From contig CAUZJO010000066.1 in assembly GCA_963580245.1 (NCBI GenBank), positions 1 to 25,572 on the forward strand: a stretch of DNA of 25,572 nucleotides. The letters run 5' to 3'. A model generated the notes under the pieces. The model was not told the origin of the DNA. It was given only the letters and a program-made list of their open reading frames with translations, and did no database searches. Below are positions 17,501 to 24,812 of this stretch, piece after piece. Within the stretch, counting starts at the first letter, position 1; each line of letters starts with the position of its first letter. The stretch is from CAUZJO01 sp963580245 (GTDB lineage Bacteria > Sumerlaeota > Sumerlaeia > MVZB01). A program made the position numbers and the translations under genes.

Positions 17501-19276
17501 ATTGCGGACGCGAAGGTCTTCTACCGTCCGCTACCCCATCCGTCGATCGTGATCGAAGAAGGCAACCTGGGCACGATGCAAATCGAGCCTGATCCCAACG
17601 GCGGCTTCATCCCGCCACCGCCCGACGAGGGGCTGTTCGTCGAGACCGACGACAATGGAAACTACCGCATCGGACCGCTCCAGCCGGGGATCTATCAGCT
17701 AGTCGTCGTGAAAGAGGGCTACCGGGCGCGGAGCCGGGTTGTCGAGGTCATCTCCAACCACGTGACCGAAGCGAACTTCGAGTTGCTCCCGATCCCCTCG
17801 GGCGAAGGGGCCATCTTCGGCGTGGTCTTCGACGCGCGGACCCACGCGCCGATCGAAGGGGCCCGCGTGTGGGTCGTCCCCACGGGGCCAATGCCGATCG
17901 CAACCGATATTCCGCTCATCATCGTCGGCGAGGCCATCACCAACGAGTTCGGCGAATATGGGATCGGCGGCATCCCCGAAGGTGAATACACGGTCTTCGT
18001 CGCCAAGGATGGCTACCGGAGGGGGCGGCATCCAGCATTGGTGATCGCCAACCAGGCGACCGAGGTCAACTGTCCGCTCCAGCCCATCGTCGACCCGACC
18101 GGGAACCTGGTCGGGTCGGTCCGGCGGGCCAACACCGAAGAGCCCATCCACGAGGCATTCGTGGTCCTGATCCCCGGCGACGACACGGCATTCGACCTGT
18201 CGCGGCTGCCCGGCGATCTACGCTTCACGCTGACCGATGAGAACGGGCATTACGGGTTCCGCCACGTGCCGGTCGGTCTGCATCAGGTGCTGGCGGTCAA
18301 GGAAGGGTTCCTACCCGCCGTCCAGGCCGTGTTGATCCGTCCCGACGAGACCGCCGAGGCCCACTTCCTGCTCCAGCCCGAAGATGAACCCGAGTTCGGC
18401 GGCCTGGCCGGGCACGTCTTCAACGCCGAGACCGGCGATCCGGTCGCCGATGCCTGGGTGCGCGTGAGCCGTAATGAGCACGATTGGCTCACCTCCAACG
18501 GCGAGCTCGCCACCAAGACCGACGGTGACGGATTCTATCAGTTCGAACGGCTGAGGGTCGGCACGTATCACGTCGAAGTGGTCAAGCGCGGATTCGAGCC
18601 GGCCGCGGCCGCGGCGGACATCCTCGCCGGGGAGCTGACGATCCTTGACTTCGAACTGGTTCCGATCCCCGTCAACGGCGCGATCGAAGGCCACGTCTTC
18701 GACATCTTCACCAACGAACCGATCCCCGAGACCTTGATCCTTGTGCCGCTGGGCGACCGGCCCTTCGCGGCCAATCGCGATAACACGCTGTGGACCAGGA
18801 CCGATCTGGAGGGCCGCTACCGGGTCGAGGAAGTGCCGCCCGGACAACGCATCGTCGTGGCGATCCACCCCGACTACTTCCCCGACGCTCAGGTGACGCT
18901 GGTGGAATCGGCCGAGACCGCGCGGCTCGATTTCGGCCTCATCCCCTTGCCGTTCGGTCGGCGCTCGATCCGATTGCGGGCCGTGGGCATGGAGACCCGC
19001 CAACCGTTGCCGGGGGTGAGTGTCTCGGTGCCGACCAATGACTTCGTCGAACCCGGAACCGAATGGGACAGCTTCACGGGCGTGACCGACGAGGAGGGCT
19101 ACGTGACGATCGACGGCGTGCCGGCCGGTTCGTGGTCGATCATCGCCTCGGCCAACGGTTACAGCACCGTCCTGACCCAGCTCGACGAGAATGAAGACTC
19201 CGGCGGCACGATCGAACTGGAGTTCGAGCTCGACGCCGGCGGCAACGCCGCGCTGGACTGGACGCAATACATGTAA
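14576..19276 (+). CDS. Giant secreted protein of about 15 carboxypeptidase-regulatory-like domains
   Basis: 1566 residues, built almost entirely of ~80-120-residue CarboxypepD_reg-like (transthyretin-like) beta-sandwich units. I count 15. Each opens with a motif like IFGQVTDxxTGxPIxGAxV, passes through [TN]DENGFYEI, then LRPGxYxLxVxAxGY, and ends with a strand such as VEPGQVTEADFELxP. Units 5-9 share a longer loop ending LPHVRT before the DENG motif and look like a recent sub-family expansion. The start at 14576 follows GGGAG by 9 bases and begins with a signal peptide (VVSICAMSVVAALGASPAGA). An upstream in-frame ATG at 14432 would place non-signal residues first and is rejected. Proposed role: a stiff stalk or adhesin at the surface. 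It lies 256 bases behind the FG-GAP gene, so may have its own promoter, and is closed by a terminator. Confidence 0.85.
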   Translation: MIYAAHSMWTRLRGVVSICAMSVVAALGASPAGATLSGGIEPGVIFGQVTAVRADGAVVPIPGAHVVAIGQTVEPVFEAFTDPEGFYEFSQIPAGGYFMEASADGYSHAEAMVDLQPGHEERVDFRLEPFAFLFGEIAGIVTDVNGVPVEGAFVYVPHPFADATGAEPDSTDPFVWTHTDAQGHYHLGGVIVGLNLLHVNHPDYEPARKEVQVHGNQLSICNFELIPLNNQGTGGLGVKVRDAQTNEPIPGANVEIEGFHTFAPLFTDENGELVVDGIPVGERGVHVFKDGYHPDWQIVLIQHGEITPAEFHLQPIEPPEFGAIHGKVFDGVTGEGIGGAQVRYRLINPSIRPDEGPSPTGDPNDPATTDPSVPGDPDDSRGVVETNANGGFVIDGLIAGPYALHVRAEGYYDSWRRVLVHAGQVTEVEIPMRPMVPNEPGQIAGQVTDALTGDALAGVWVFFHRMDDQLPAIDLIDATDISLPHVRTDANGMYETPRLRPGEYLLVFIARGYNRERKLAEVISGQVTRCDMALTPFDPPLPGAVAGVVVDAHSGQGIGGAVVFFVPLLSDLPPGAPLPDENDLSQLPHVFTNDDGFYEITHLRPGHYWLLVRARNYLPEDAVVGVEAGQVTQADFALRPNLDPPLGGIRGRVVGEDGRPIVGAYVFWAPLAIAGTLPPSGIELPEIPEDLTIAPPPTVVRTDQNGEYHIRPLFPGRYVVLAWALGYDCADHVASVPAGGTAICDFRLRPEQPVEPSFIRGKVCDRETGEPIAGAWVFYGPTVADHVDPAWGDVVDNQIPHVRTNENGVFEIGPIRPGLWHLRFQAEGYHSAHETLEVGPGQTVEVKVNLEPFIPPEPGWIFGQVVDGATGIGLAGAFVFHGPLFDNGVIPEWWNETDPVNVPHVRTDENGFYEIPNLRPQLYYLLVKATGYLPEYRQAPVEPGHGTEANFELFPEARVPGVIEGNVSDGISGQGIADAKVFYRPLPHPSIVIEEGNLGTMQIEPDPNGGFIPPPPDEGLFVETDDNGNYRIGPLQPGIYQLVVVKEGYRARSRVVEVISNHVTEANFELLPIPSGEGAIFGVVFDARTHAPIEGARVWVVPTGPMPIATDIPLIIVGEAITNEFGEYGIGGIPEGEYTVFVAKDGYRRGRHPALVIANQATEVNCPLQPIVDPTGNLVGSVRRANTEEPIHEAFVVLIPGDDTAFDLSRLPGDLRFTLTDENGHYGFRHVPVGLHQVLAVKEGFLPAVQAVLIRPDETAEAHFLLQPEDEPEFGGLAGHVFNAETGDPVADAWVRVSRNEHDWLTSNGELATKTDGDGFYQFERLRVGTYHVEVVKRGFEPAAAAADILAGELTILDFELVPIPVNGAIEGHVFDIFTNEPIPETLILVPLGDRPFAANRDNTLWTRTDLEGRYRVEEVPPGQRIVVAIHPDYFPDAQVTLVESAETARLDFGLIPLPFGRRSIRLRAVGMETRQPLPGVSVSVPTNDFVEPGTEWDSFTGVTDEEGYVTIDGVPAGSWSIIASANGYSTVLTQLDENEDSGGTIELEFELDAGGNAALDWTQYM

Positions 19277-19307
19277 TCAACGCCGACATCCAGGCTTGAT
19301 TGCTAAG

Positions 19308-19354
19308 CCCCCGAAGGCCTCCCCCAATTGGGCCTTCGGGGGTCTTTCTTTTTG
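19308..19354 (+). terminator. Rho-independent terminator after the giant repeat protein
   Basis: A perfect 12-base stem (CCCCCGAAGGCC, 19308-19319; GGCCTTCGGGGG, 19331-19342) with an 11-base loop is followed by TCTTTCTTTTT. It lies 31 bases after the stop codon and ends the sigma-to-repeat-protein cluster. Confidence 0.9.
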
Positions 19355-19842
19355 AATGGATCTCGTCGGGCCGCTCGGTGCGCCGCAAGCCCGCGCATGG
19401 CCAAGGGCGGCGGCGGGCGACTGCGTCTCGCGGATCCGTGAGATACACCCCCCAATAGCAGGTGTGATTCCAAGATCGGCGTGCGGAACGTGACGGGCTT
19501 GGGGTGGAGGGTTTGTCAGTTTGTCAGCGATATAGGATTTGCACATGATGTCTTAAAGATGTATGAAGCCCAATCGGAGGTACGTGGCTAGGACCGAATA
19601 CTTCCACGCTGTGAGAAAAGCAGATTATGGATTGAATGCTGATGAATGCGTGATTGGCGTTCCTAGGCCGATTCATTTCACGGTTCTGCGCTTAATTGCC
19701 TCAAGTTAAGACTGGGGGTCAGATTTTGGGTGCAATGTTTTCCTGGTGAACCGTTTTATATTGGGTGAGTTGTTCTTTGCCGGCAAACACCAATAAACAT
19801 TCTTATGACAACTCGCTCCCTCCCCCCCGCCACGGAGAGCGG
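19355..19842. other. Intergenic region before murQ
   Basis: About 490 bases without a supported gene. It holds one copy of the palindromic repeat (19419-19450), a tandem duplication GTTTGTCA GTTTGTCA at 19511-19526, and, around 19711-19735, a G-rich stretch reading GGGGGTCAGATTTTGGGTGC that resembles short sequences often seen next to IS200-like REP-associated transposases. No transposase is present. No convincing promoter for murQ was found. Confidence 0.5.
19419..19450. repeat. Palindromic repeat, copy 1
   Basis: The 24-base core CTCGCGGATCCGTGAGATAC plus ACCC (19427-19450) recurs at 24649-24672 with one mismatch. It is centred on GGATCC (19432-19437) and is largely self-complementary if G-U pairs are allowed. 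This copy lies downstream of the terminator and about 390 bases before murQ. Confidence 0.65.
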
Positions 19843-20754
19843 TTGACCGAGCAGCGCAACGCGCGGTCGATGCGGATTGATCGGGTTTCGGTCAGGGAGG
19901 CGCTGGGGATACTTCAGGCCGAGGACCGGGCCTGCGTCGAGGCGGCCGAGCGGTGCGCGCCGGAGGTCGAGCGGGCCATCGAGCGCGTCGTGGCCGTCTT
20001 TCGGCGGGGGGGGCGGCTGATCTACGTCGGGGCGGGGACTTCGGGGCGGTTGGGGGTGCTCGACGCCAGTGAGCAGCCGCCGACCTTCGGTGCCCCGCCC
20101 GAGATGGTCCAGGGGATCATTGCCGGGGGCGACGCCGCGTTGCGCCGCTCGATCGAGGGCGCCGAGGACCGCCCCGAGGATGGGGCGGCGGCCGTCGCCG
20201 AGCGAAACATCGAGGAGCGCGACGTCGTCTTCGGCATCGCCTCGGGCGGCCGCACGCCGTTCGTGTTGGGGGCGCTGGCCGAGGCGCGGCGGCGCGGGGC
20301 GGCGACGGTCCTGCTGACCTGCACTCCCCCCCTGCCCGGCGAGGAAGACCTCGCCGACATCCAGATTCACGCCCTCGTCGGGCCCGAGGTCGTCACCGGG
20401 TCGACCCGGATGAAGGCCGGGACGGTCACCAAGCTGATTCTCAACCAGGTCACCACGATCTCGATGGTCCGCATCGGCAAGGTTTACGAAAACCTGATGG
20501 TCGACCTGCAACCGACCAACCGCAAGCTGGTCGATCGCGCCCGGCGCATCTTGGTCGAGGTGTCAGGGATGGACTCGGAGTCGGCGGGCGAGCTGCTCGA
20601 AGCCTCGGGCCGCGACCTCAGGGTGGCCTTGGTCATGCGCCTGGCCGGAGTGGACCGCGAGGCGGCGCTCGCGCGGCTGGAGGGTGCGGGAGGGCACGTG
20701 GCGGAGGCGATTCGGCGGCTGAGAGAAGGCCAAGACTTAAAATCAAGCAACTGA
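19843..20754 (+). CDS. murQ: N-acetylmuramic acid 6-phosphate etherase
   Basis: MurQ cleaves the lactyl ether of MurNAc 6-phosphate to GlcNAc 6-phosphate and D-lactate, a cytoplasmic step in cell-wall sugar recycling. The SIS-fold signature is strong: LIYVGAGTSGRLGVLDASEQ, where the Glu of DASE matches the catalytic Glu of the family, then PPTFG, EGAEDRPEDGA, GIASGGRTPFVLGAL, and GSTRMKAGTVTKLILNQVTT followed by KVYENLMVDLQPTNRKL. The usual Cys in DASECPPT is Gln here. The start is uncertain. TTG at 19843 (close behind GGAGAG) gives 303 residues, the normal family length; GTG at 19765 adds 26 unsupported residues. An out-of-frame ATG at 19805 is separated from the gene by a run of seven C; one extra C would join it. 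No PTS transporter or anhydro-MurNAc kinase gene is adjacent. Confidence 0.9.
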   Translation: MTEQRNARSMRIDRVSVREALGILQAEDRACVEAAERCAPEVERAIERVVAVFRRGGRLIYVGAGTSGRLGVLDASEQPPTFGAPPEMVQGIIAGGDAALRRSIEGAEDRPEDGAAAVAERNIEERDVVFGIASGGRTPFVLGALAEARRRGAATVLLTCTPPLPGEEDLADIQIHALVGPEVVTGSTRMKAGTVTKLILNQVTTISMVRIGKVYENLMVDLQPTNRKLVDRARRILVEVSGMDSESAGELLEASGRDLRVALVMRLAGVDREAALARLEGAGGHVAEAIRRLREGQDLKSSN

Positions 20755-21037
20755 CAATTAGTTCTCCAAGATTCTTGGGGCCTGAAAATCGGTGCGACTA
20801 TCCTTCGGCCGAGCTGGAAGAAGGACGCGTCGAGGTCTCCCTGGGCGGCAGATTATTCGCCTCGTGGGCCATGAGTTGCCCTATTTTACTTATCCGCGAG
20901 GGCGTTTGTGGTCGATACGTTGGATATAAGGCGTCTGACCGGACTTGATTAAACCCCAGGGGGGGGTAGTGAGTCTTATGATTGGGTAATGTTTGGCCGC
21001 ACGGCCTTAAAAAGGTTGGTTTAGCTTCGGATTTGTC

Positions 21038-22777
21038 ATGAGAAGCGAGAGGATCCATCAGTGGCTGTTGGGCGTGCCGGTCGCGCTGGCCTTGGTCTTG
21101 ACCGGGTGTCTCGGTCCGCTGGCCAAACGGCTTGCCGACCGCGAGACCTATCCCATCATCGCCCACAAGCAACAGCAAGTCTTGGGCGAGAGTGAGGCGT
21201 TTACCATCGAACCGGAAGACACCGAGCTGACGGAGACCGTCCTGACCGAGGCCGGGTTCTCATCGGACGAGTTCACGACCTCGGGTCTGGTGATCTCCCT
21301 GCGCGACGCCCTGGCGCTCGCGTTCGACAACAATCGCGAGTATCAGGAGCGCAAGGAGGACCTCTATCTGGCGGCCCTGGACCTGACCGAAGAGCGCTAC
21401 GATTTCTCGCCGATCTTCTCGAACCTCATCTCCGCCTCGGCCACCCGCGAGCCCGGCACGCGGATGCGGCTGATCGAAGAGGTGATCCAGACGGAGGACC
21501 CGCTGACGGGGGATATCGTGGAGACCATCGAAACCCGAACCCAGTCGCGCTCGGTCGCCGAGCGATTCGGCCAGCTCGATTCCAGCATCGGGGTGAGCAA
21601 GCTGTTCGCGACGGGCGCGCGCGTGACGGTCAACTTCACCAACCGCCTGTTGCGCTTCTACTCGGGCGACCGCCGCCAGAGCGAATCGAGCCTGCTCGGC
21701 GCCTCGGTCGTCCAGCCCCTGCTCGAGGGGGGAGGCATGACGGTCACCCTGGAGAACATGCGTCAGGCCGAGCGCGACGTGATTTATGCGGCGCGGGCCT
21801 TCGCCCGGTTCCAGAGGCGCTTCGTCGTCGAGCAGATCAGCAACTATTTCAGGCTCTTGCAGGCCCATGACGAGATCAATAACGAGTTTCAGTCCTACAC
21901 GCGCCTGCGCATCTTGCGCGAGCGGGCCGAGGCGTTCGAGCGGGAGGAGCGCTGGGCGACGTTTCAGGTCGACCAGGCCCTGCAGGACGAAATCCGCGCG
22001 CGCGACCGCTGGACGAACGCCAAGACCGAGTTCCAGTTGCGCCTGGACCAGTTCAAGGTCGACCTCGGCCTGCCGACCGAACTCAACATCCAACCTTCGC
22101 CCGAGGAGCTGGACGACCTGCGCGAGCAGGGCGTGGTCGAGTTGTTCTATAACCTGGCTCAGGCCGAGGAGATCGCCCTTGCCGACCGGCTCGATTACAA
22201 GACGGCCGTGGATCTGGTCGAAGACTCCGACCGACGGATCAAGATCGCCGAGAACAGCCTGCTGCCGGTCCTGGACGCCCGCTTCGACTACGAGCTGCCC
22301 AGCTCCGCCGACAACCAGCCGTTCGATTTCGATTATGGAAGCCGCCGCTACACGGGATCGTTGGACCTGGAGCTGCCGCTGGACCGCAAGCTCCAGCGCA
22401 ACGACTACCGCCGCGCGCAGATCGGCGCGCAGTCACGCGAGCGCAATGCCGAGGAGACACGCGATGAAATAGTCCGCCAGGTGCGCGGCGCCTACCGCAA
22501 CCTGGACCAGAGCCGGATCAGCTACCAAATCCAGCAGGAAGCCGAACGGCTGGCCCGCCGGCGCGTGGACAGCGTCAAGATGCTGCTGGAAGCCATCGGC
22601 CGCGAGGACGTCAACATTCGCGACCAGTTGGAGGCCGAGCGGGCGCTGCTTTCGACCCAGAATGACCTGACCAACCAACTTGTGAACTATACGATCGCCC
22701 GCCTGGCGTTCTATAATGCCATTGAACAATTGGACGTCGATGTTGAGGACGCATGGTATGACATCCCAGACAACTAA
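21038..22777 (+). CDS. TolC-family outer membrane efflux lipoprotein
   Basis: A 579-residue outer membrane factor. The N-terminus is a lipoprotein signal (VALALVLTGC, lipobox LTGC with Cys24), as in OprM-type members. From about residue 90 the sequence shows the two-part TolC pattern: a first OEP repeat starting SLRDALALAFDNNREYQERK, long amphipathic helices (RFQRRFVVEQISNYFRLLQA), and a second repeat starting AQAEEIALADRLDYKTAVDL with a closing helix pair (RNLDQSRISYQIQQEAERLA). It forms a trimeric channel through the outer membrane, taking substrate from a periplasmic adaptor. It overlaps the adaptor gene by 20 bases, so the two are translationally linked. It is larger than the typical ~450-490 residues, partly because of an acidic N-terminal segment and an insertion around residue 150. 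Confidence 0.88.
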   Translation: MRSERIHQWLLGVPVALALVLTGCLGPLAKRLADRETYPIIAHKQQQVLGESEAFTIEPEDTELTETVLTEAGFSSDEFTTSGLVISLRDALALAFDNNREYQERKEDLYLAALDLTEERYDFSPIFSNLISASATREPGTRMRLIEEVIQTEDPLTGDIVETIETRTQSRSVAERFGQLDSSIGVSKLFATGARVTVNFTNRLLRFYSGDRRQSESSLLGASVVQPLLEGGGMTVTLENMRQAERDVIYAARAFARFQRRFVVEQISNYFRLLQAHDEINNEFQSYTRLRILRERAEAFEREERWATFQVDQALQDEIRARDRWTNAKTEFQLRLDQFKVDLGLPTELNIQPSPEELDDLREQGVVELFYNLAQAEEIALADRLDYKTAVDLVEDSDRRIKIAENSLLPVLDARFDYELPSSADNQPFDFDYGSRRYTGSLDLELPLDRKLQRNDYRRAQIGAQSRERNAEETRDEIVRQVRGAYRNLDQSRISYQIQQEAERLARRRVDSVKMLLEAIGREDVNIRDQLEAERALLSTQNDLTNQLVNYTIARLAFYNAIEQLDVDVEDAWYDIPDN

Positions 22778-24401
22778 ACACAAAGCAACCGCTCGGCGCC
22801 GCGCGGTTGCGAGGACCAAACTCATCATGTCGCTGGGAGTGCTGGCCGTGGCGGCCGTCGCCGTGGTCGCGTCGGTCGGCTCATCGAAGACTGGAAACCC
22901 CGAAGTCTCGGTTCCCGAAAGCGGGGGGCAAACGTGGCGCGTCGAGCGTGGACCGATGACCATCTCGTTGCTGGCCCCCGGTCAGACCAAGGCCAAGAAC
23001 ACGACTCAGATCACGTGTCAGGTCACCGGGGAGGTCAAGATCGTGTGGCTGGTCCCCGAAGGCACGCTTGTCAAGAAAGACCAGAAGCTGATCGAGCTGG
23101 AAGCCAGCGGCCTGGAGGAGAAGCTCGTCAAGCAAAGGATTGATGTCGCCGACGAGCGAGCGGATTACGAGGAGGCGGAGCAAAACCTCGAGATTCAAAA
23201 GCGCCAGAACACGTCCGATCTATTGACGGCCGAGAACAAGCAGTTCTTGGCGAAGCTCGATTTGGAAAAGTACACGGACGGCGAGTATCCACGCAAGATC
23301 CTGGAGCTGAATGAAGAGATCAAGCTGGCCGAAGACGAGTTGGAGCGGGTCCAGCTTCGACTCGAATCGACGCAGCGGCTCGCCGAGAAGGGCTACGTCA
23401 GCGCGGGCGAAGTGAAGGCCGACGAACTCAACAAACGGCGCAAGGAGCTGGAGGTCAAGAAAAACAAAAAAGAGTTGGAAGTCCTCGAAGACTACGAAAA
23501 GAAGCGCGAGATCAGTAGTCTGGAAAATGACGTGCGCGAGGCGGACGACAAACTCGAACGAACTCGGTTGGAGAACGTAAACGAATTACGCAACAAGGAG
23601 ATCAATGTCGAAACGTCCAAGGCCAAACTCGATTTGGAGGAAACGCGGCTGGCGCGGCTCGAGGAGGAGATGCGCAACACGACCATCACGGCCCCGCGCG
23701 ATGGCATGGTCGTTTATTTCAAGCAGAGTGGGCGCCGGGGTAGCGGCGAGGCCATCGAGGAAGGCTCCCAGGTGCGCTTCCGCCAGCGCCTGATCGACCT
23801 GCCCGATTTTTCGCGCTGGCAAGTCGAGACCCGCGTCCACGAATCGGTAATCGAAAAGGTAAAGATGGGCCAGGGCGCCCTGGTCGGGATCGAGGCGCTG
23901 CCCGATGAGACCGTCGCCGCCGCCGTCTCCAAGATCGGCGTCCTGCCCGATTCCGGCCGCTGGTACATGCCCGACACCAAGGAATACACGGTTGACCTGG
24001 ACGTGACGACCAACACGCTGCCGCTCAAACCGGGGATGACGGCCAATGTCGAAATCCTGATCGCTCAACTCGATGACGTCCTCTACGTTCCGCTCCAGGC
24101 GGTCTCCAACGTCGACGGCCAACCGATCGTCATGCGCGAAGGCGAACTGGGCCCCGAATCCCGCGTGGTCGAGATCGGCCAGAACAACGACCGCTTCGTC
24201 GAGATTCGCGCGGGCCTGCGTGAAGGCGACACTATCCTCCTCGACCCCGGCGCCCTGTCCGCCCCCGGCTCCCTCATCGAACGCCCCTCCGACCGCGTCC
24301 CCGCCAAGGCCGCCGAAATAAAGCAGTCAGAGGACGAGAAATCCGCTGAAAAACAGAAAGCGGAAACTCGGTCCGGCGAGATTGCGGACGAGCAGGGATA
24401 A
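22758..24401 (+). CDS. HlyD/MacA-type periplasmic adaptor protein
   Basis: A 547-residue membrane fusion protein linking an inner membrane pump to the TolC channel. It has a basic start, one membrane helix at about residues 24-42 (MSLGVLAVAAVAVVASVG), and a lipoyl-like half (CQVTGEVKIVWLVPEGTLVK followed by KDQKLIELEASGL). A long charged coiled coil then runs from about 110 to 320, with many Glu/Lys heptads, ending at the second lipoyl half (TTITAPRDGMVVYFK). A beta-barrel follows (VETRVHESVIEKVKMGQGAL), and the tail is rich in Lys and Glu. The coiled coil is longer than in MacA. The ATG at 22758 has GAGG 9 bases upstream and lies inside the end of the TolC gene. No MacB, ABC or RND pump gene follows within the window, where one is commonly found. 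Confidence 0.88.
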   Translation: MTSQTTKHKATARRRAVARTKLIMSLGVLAVAAVAVVASVGSSKTGNPEVSVPESGGQTWRVERGPMTISLLAPGQTKAKNTTQITCQVTGEVKIVWLVPEGTLVKKDQKLIELEASGLEEKLVKQRIDVADERADYEEAEQNLEIQKRQNTSDLLTAENKQFLAKLDLEKYTDGEYPRKILELNEEIKLAEDELERVQLRLESTQRLAEKGYVSAGEVKADELNKRRKELEVKKNKKELEVLEDYEKKREISSLENDVREADDKLERTRLENVNELRNKEINVETSKAKLDLEETRLARLEEEMRNTTITAPRDGMVVYFKQSGRRGSGEAIEEGSQVRFRQRLIDLPDFSRWQVETRVHESVIEKVKMGQGALVGIEALPDETVAAAVSKIGVLPDSGRWYMPDTKEYTVDLDVTTNTLPLKPGMTANVEILIAQLDDVLYVPLQAVSNVDGQPIVMREGELGPESRVVEIGQNNDRFVEIRAGLREGDTILLDPGALSAPGSLIERPSDRVPAKAAEIKQSEDEKSAEKQKAETRSGEIADEQG

Positions 24402-24812
24402 GGGTTCATACTTCAGCAATTAGTCAGAATTGACAGGGCGAGAGAGCCCAGTTCGCAAGTGCCTGCGGCTTGGCTATGGATCAATCTCATTATCCGAACC
24501 GAGCACGGGACTATGGATTAAGTTTGGTTCTGACCGACCTTTGACATAAGACCCTCGCCCGACTCAGCCGCCAGGCCATTCAAGCACCAAGAGAACGCCC
24601 CCTCGAATTTCAAGTCCCAATGGCGGATTTGCCCCTGAGAGGGTGTGCCTCGCGGATCCGTGAGATGCACCCGACAACCGCTAACCCGAAATAACCGTTG
24701 TCAAATGGTCATCAACCATGCTTGTTTTTCGTTTCTTGAATCACTGAAGAACTCTTCACAAGTGGACACAACGGAAAGTCTACACCAGATCCAAGCACGG
24801 GAGAACCAAATC
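24402..24812. other. Intergenic region between the efflux pair and the fibre-like gene
   Basis: About 410 bases with no supported gene. It contains the second copy of the palindromic repeat (24641-24672) and a short inverted repeat TGAAGA-AC-TCTTCA near 24745. A TTGACA at 24541 has no matching -10 box at a proper distance. No terminator with a T run was found after the adaptor gene. Confidence 0.5.
24641..24672. repeat. Palindromic repeat, copy 2
   Basis: A 32-base near-palindrome centred on GGATCC (24654-24659): the halves differ from perfect reverse complements at four places, three of which would be G-U pairs in RNA. Positions 24649-24672 match copy 1 at 23 of 24 bases. It lies 140 bases before the start of the next gene. 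Confidence 0.65.

Noticed and set aside
20994..21005. GGCCG-CA-CGGCC dyad before the TolC gene
   Set aside because: Two-base loop, short arms and GC-rich background; not distinguishable from chance.
20798..21178. A 126-codon minus-strand frame over the TolC start region
   Set aside because: It overlaps the TolC signal peptide and has no motif or ribosome binding site.
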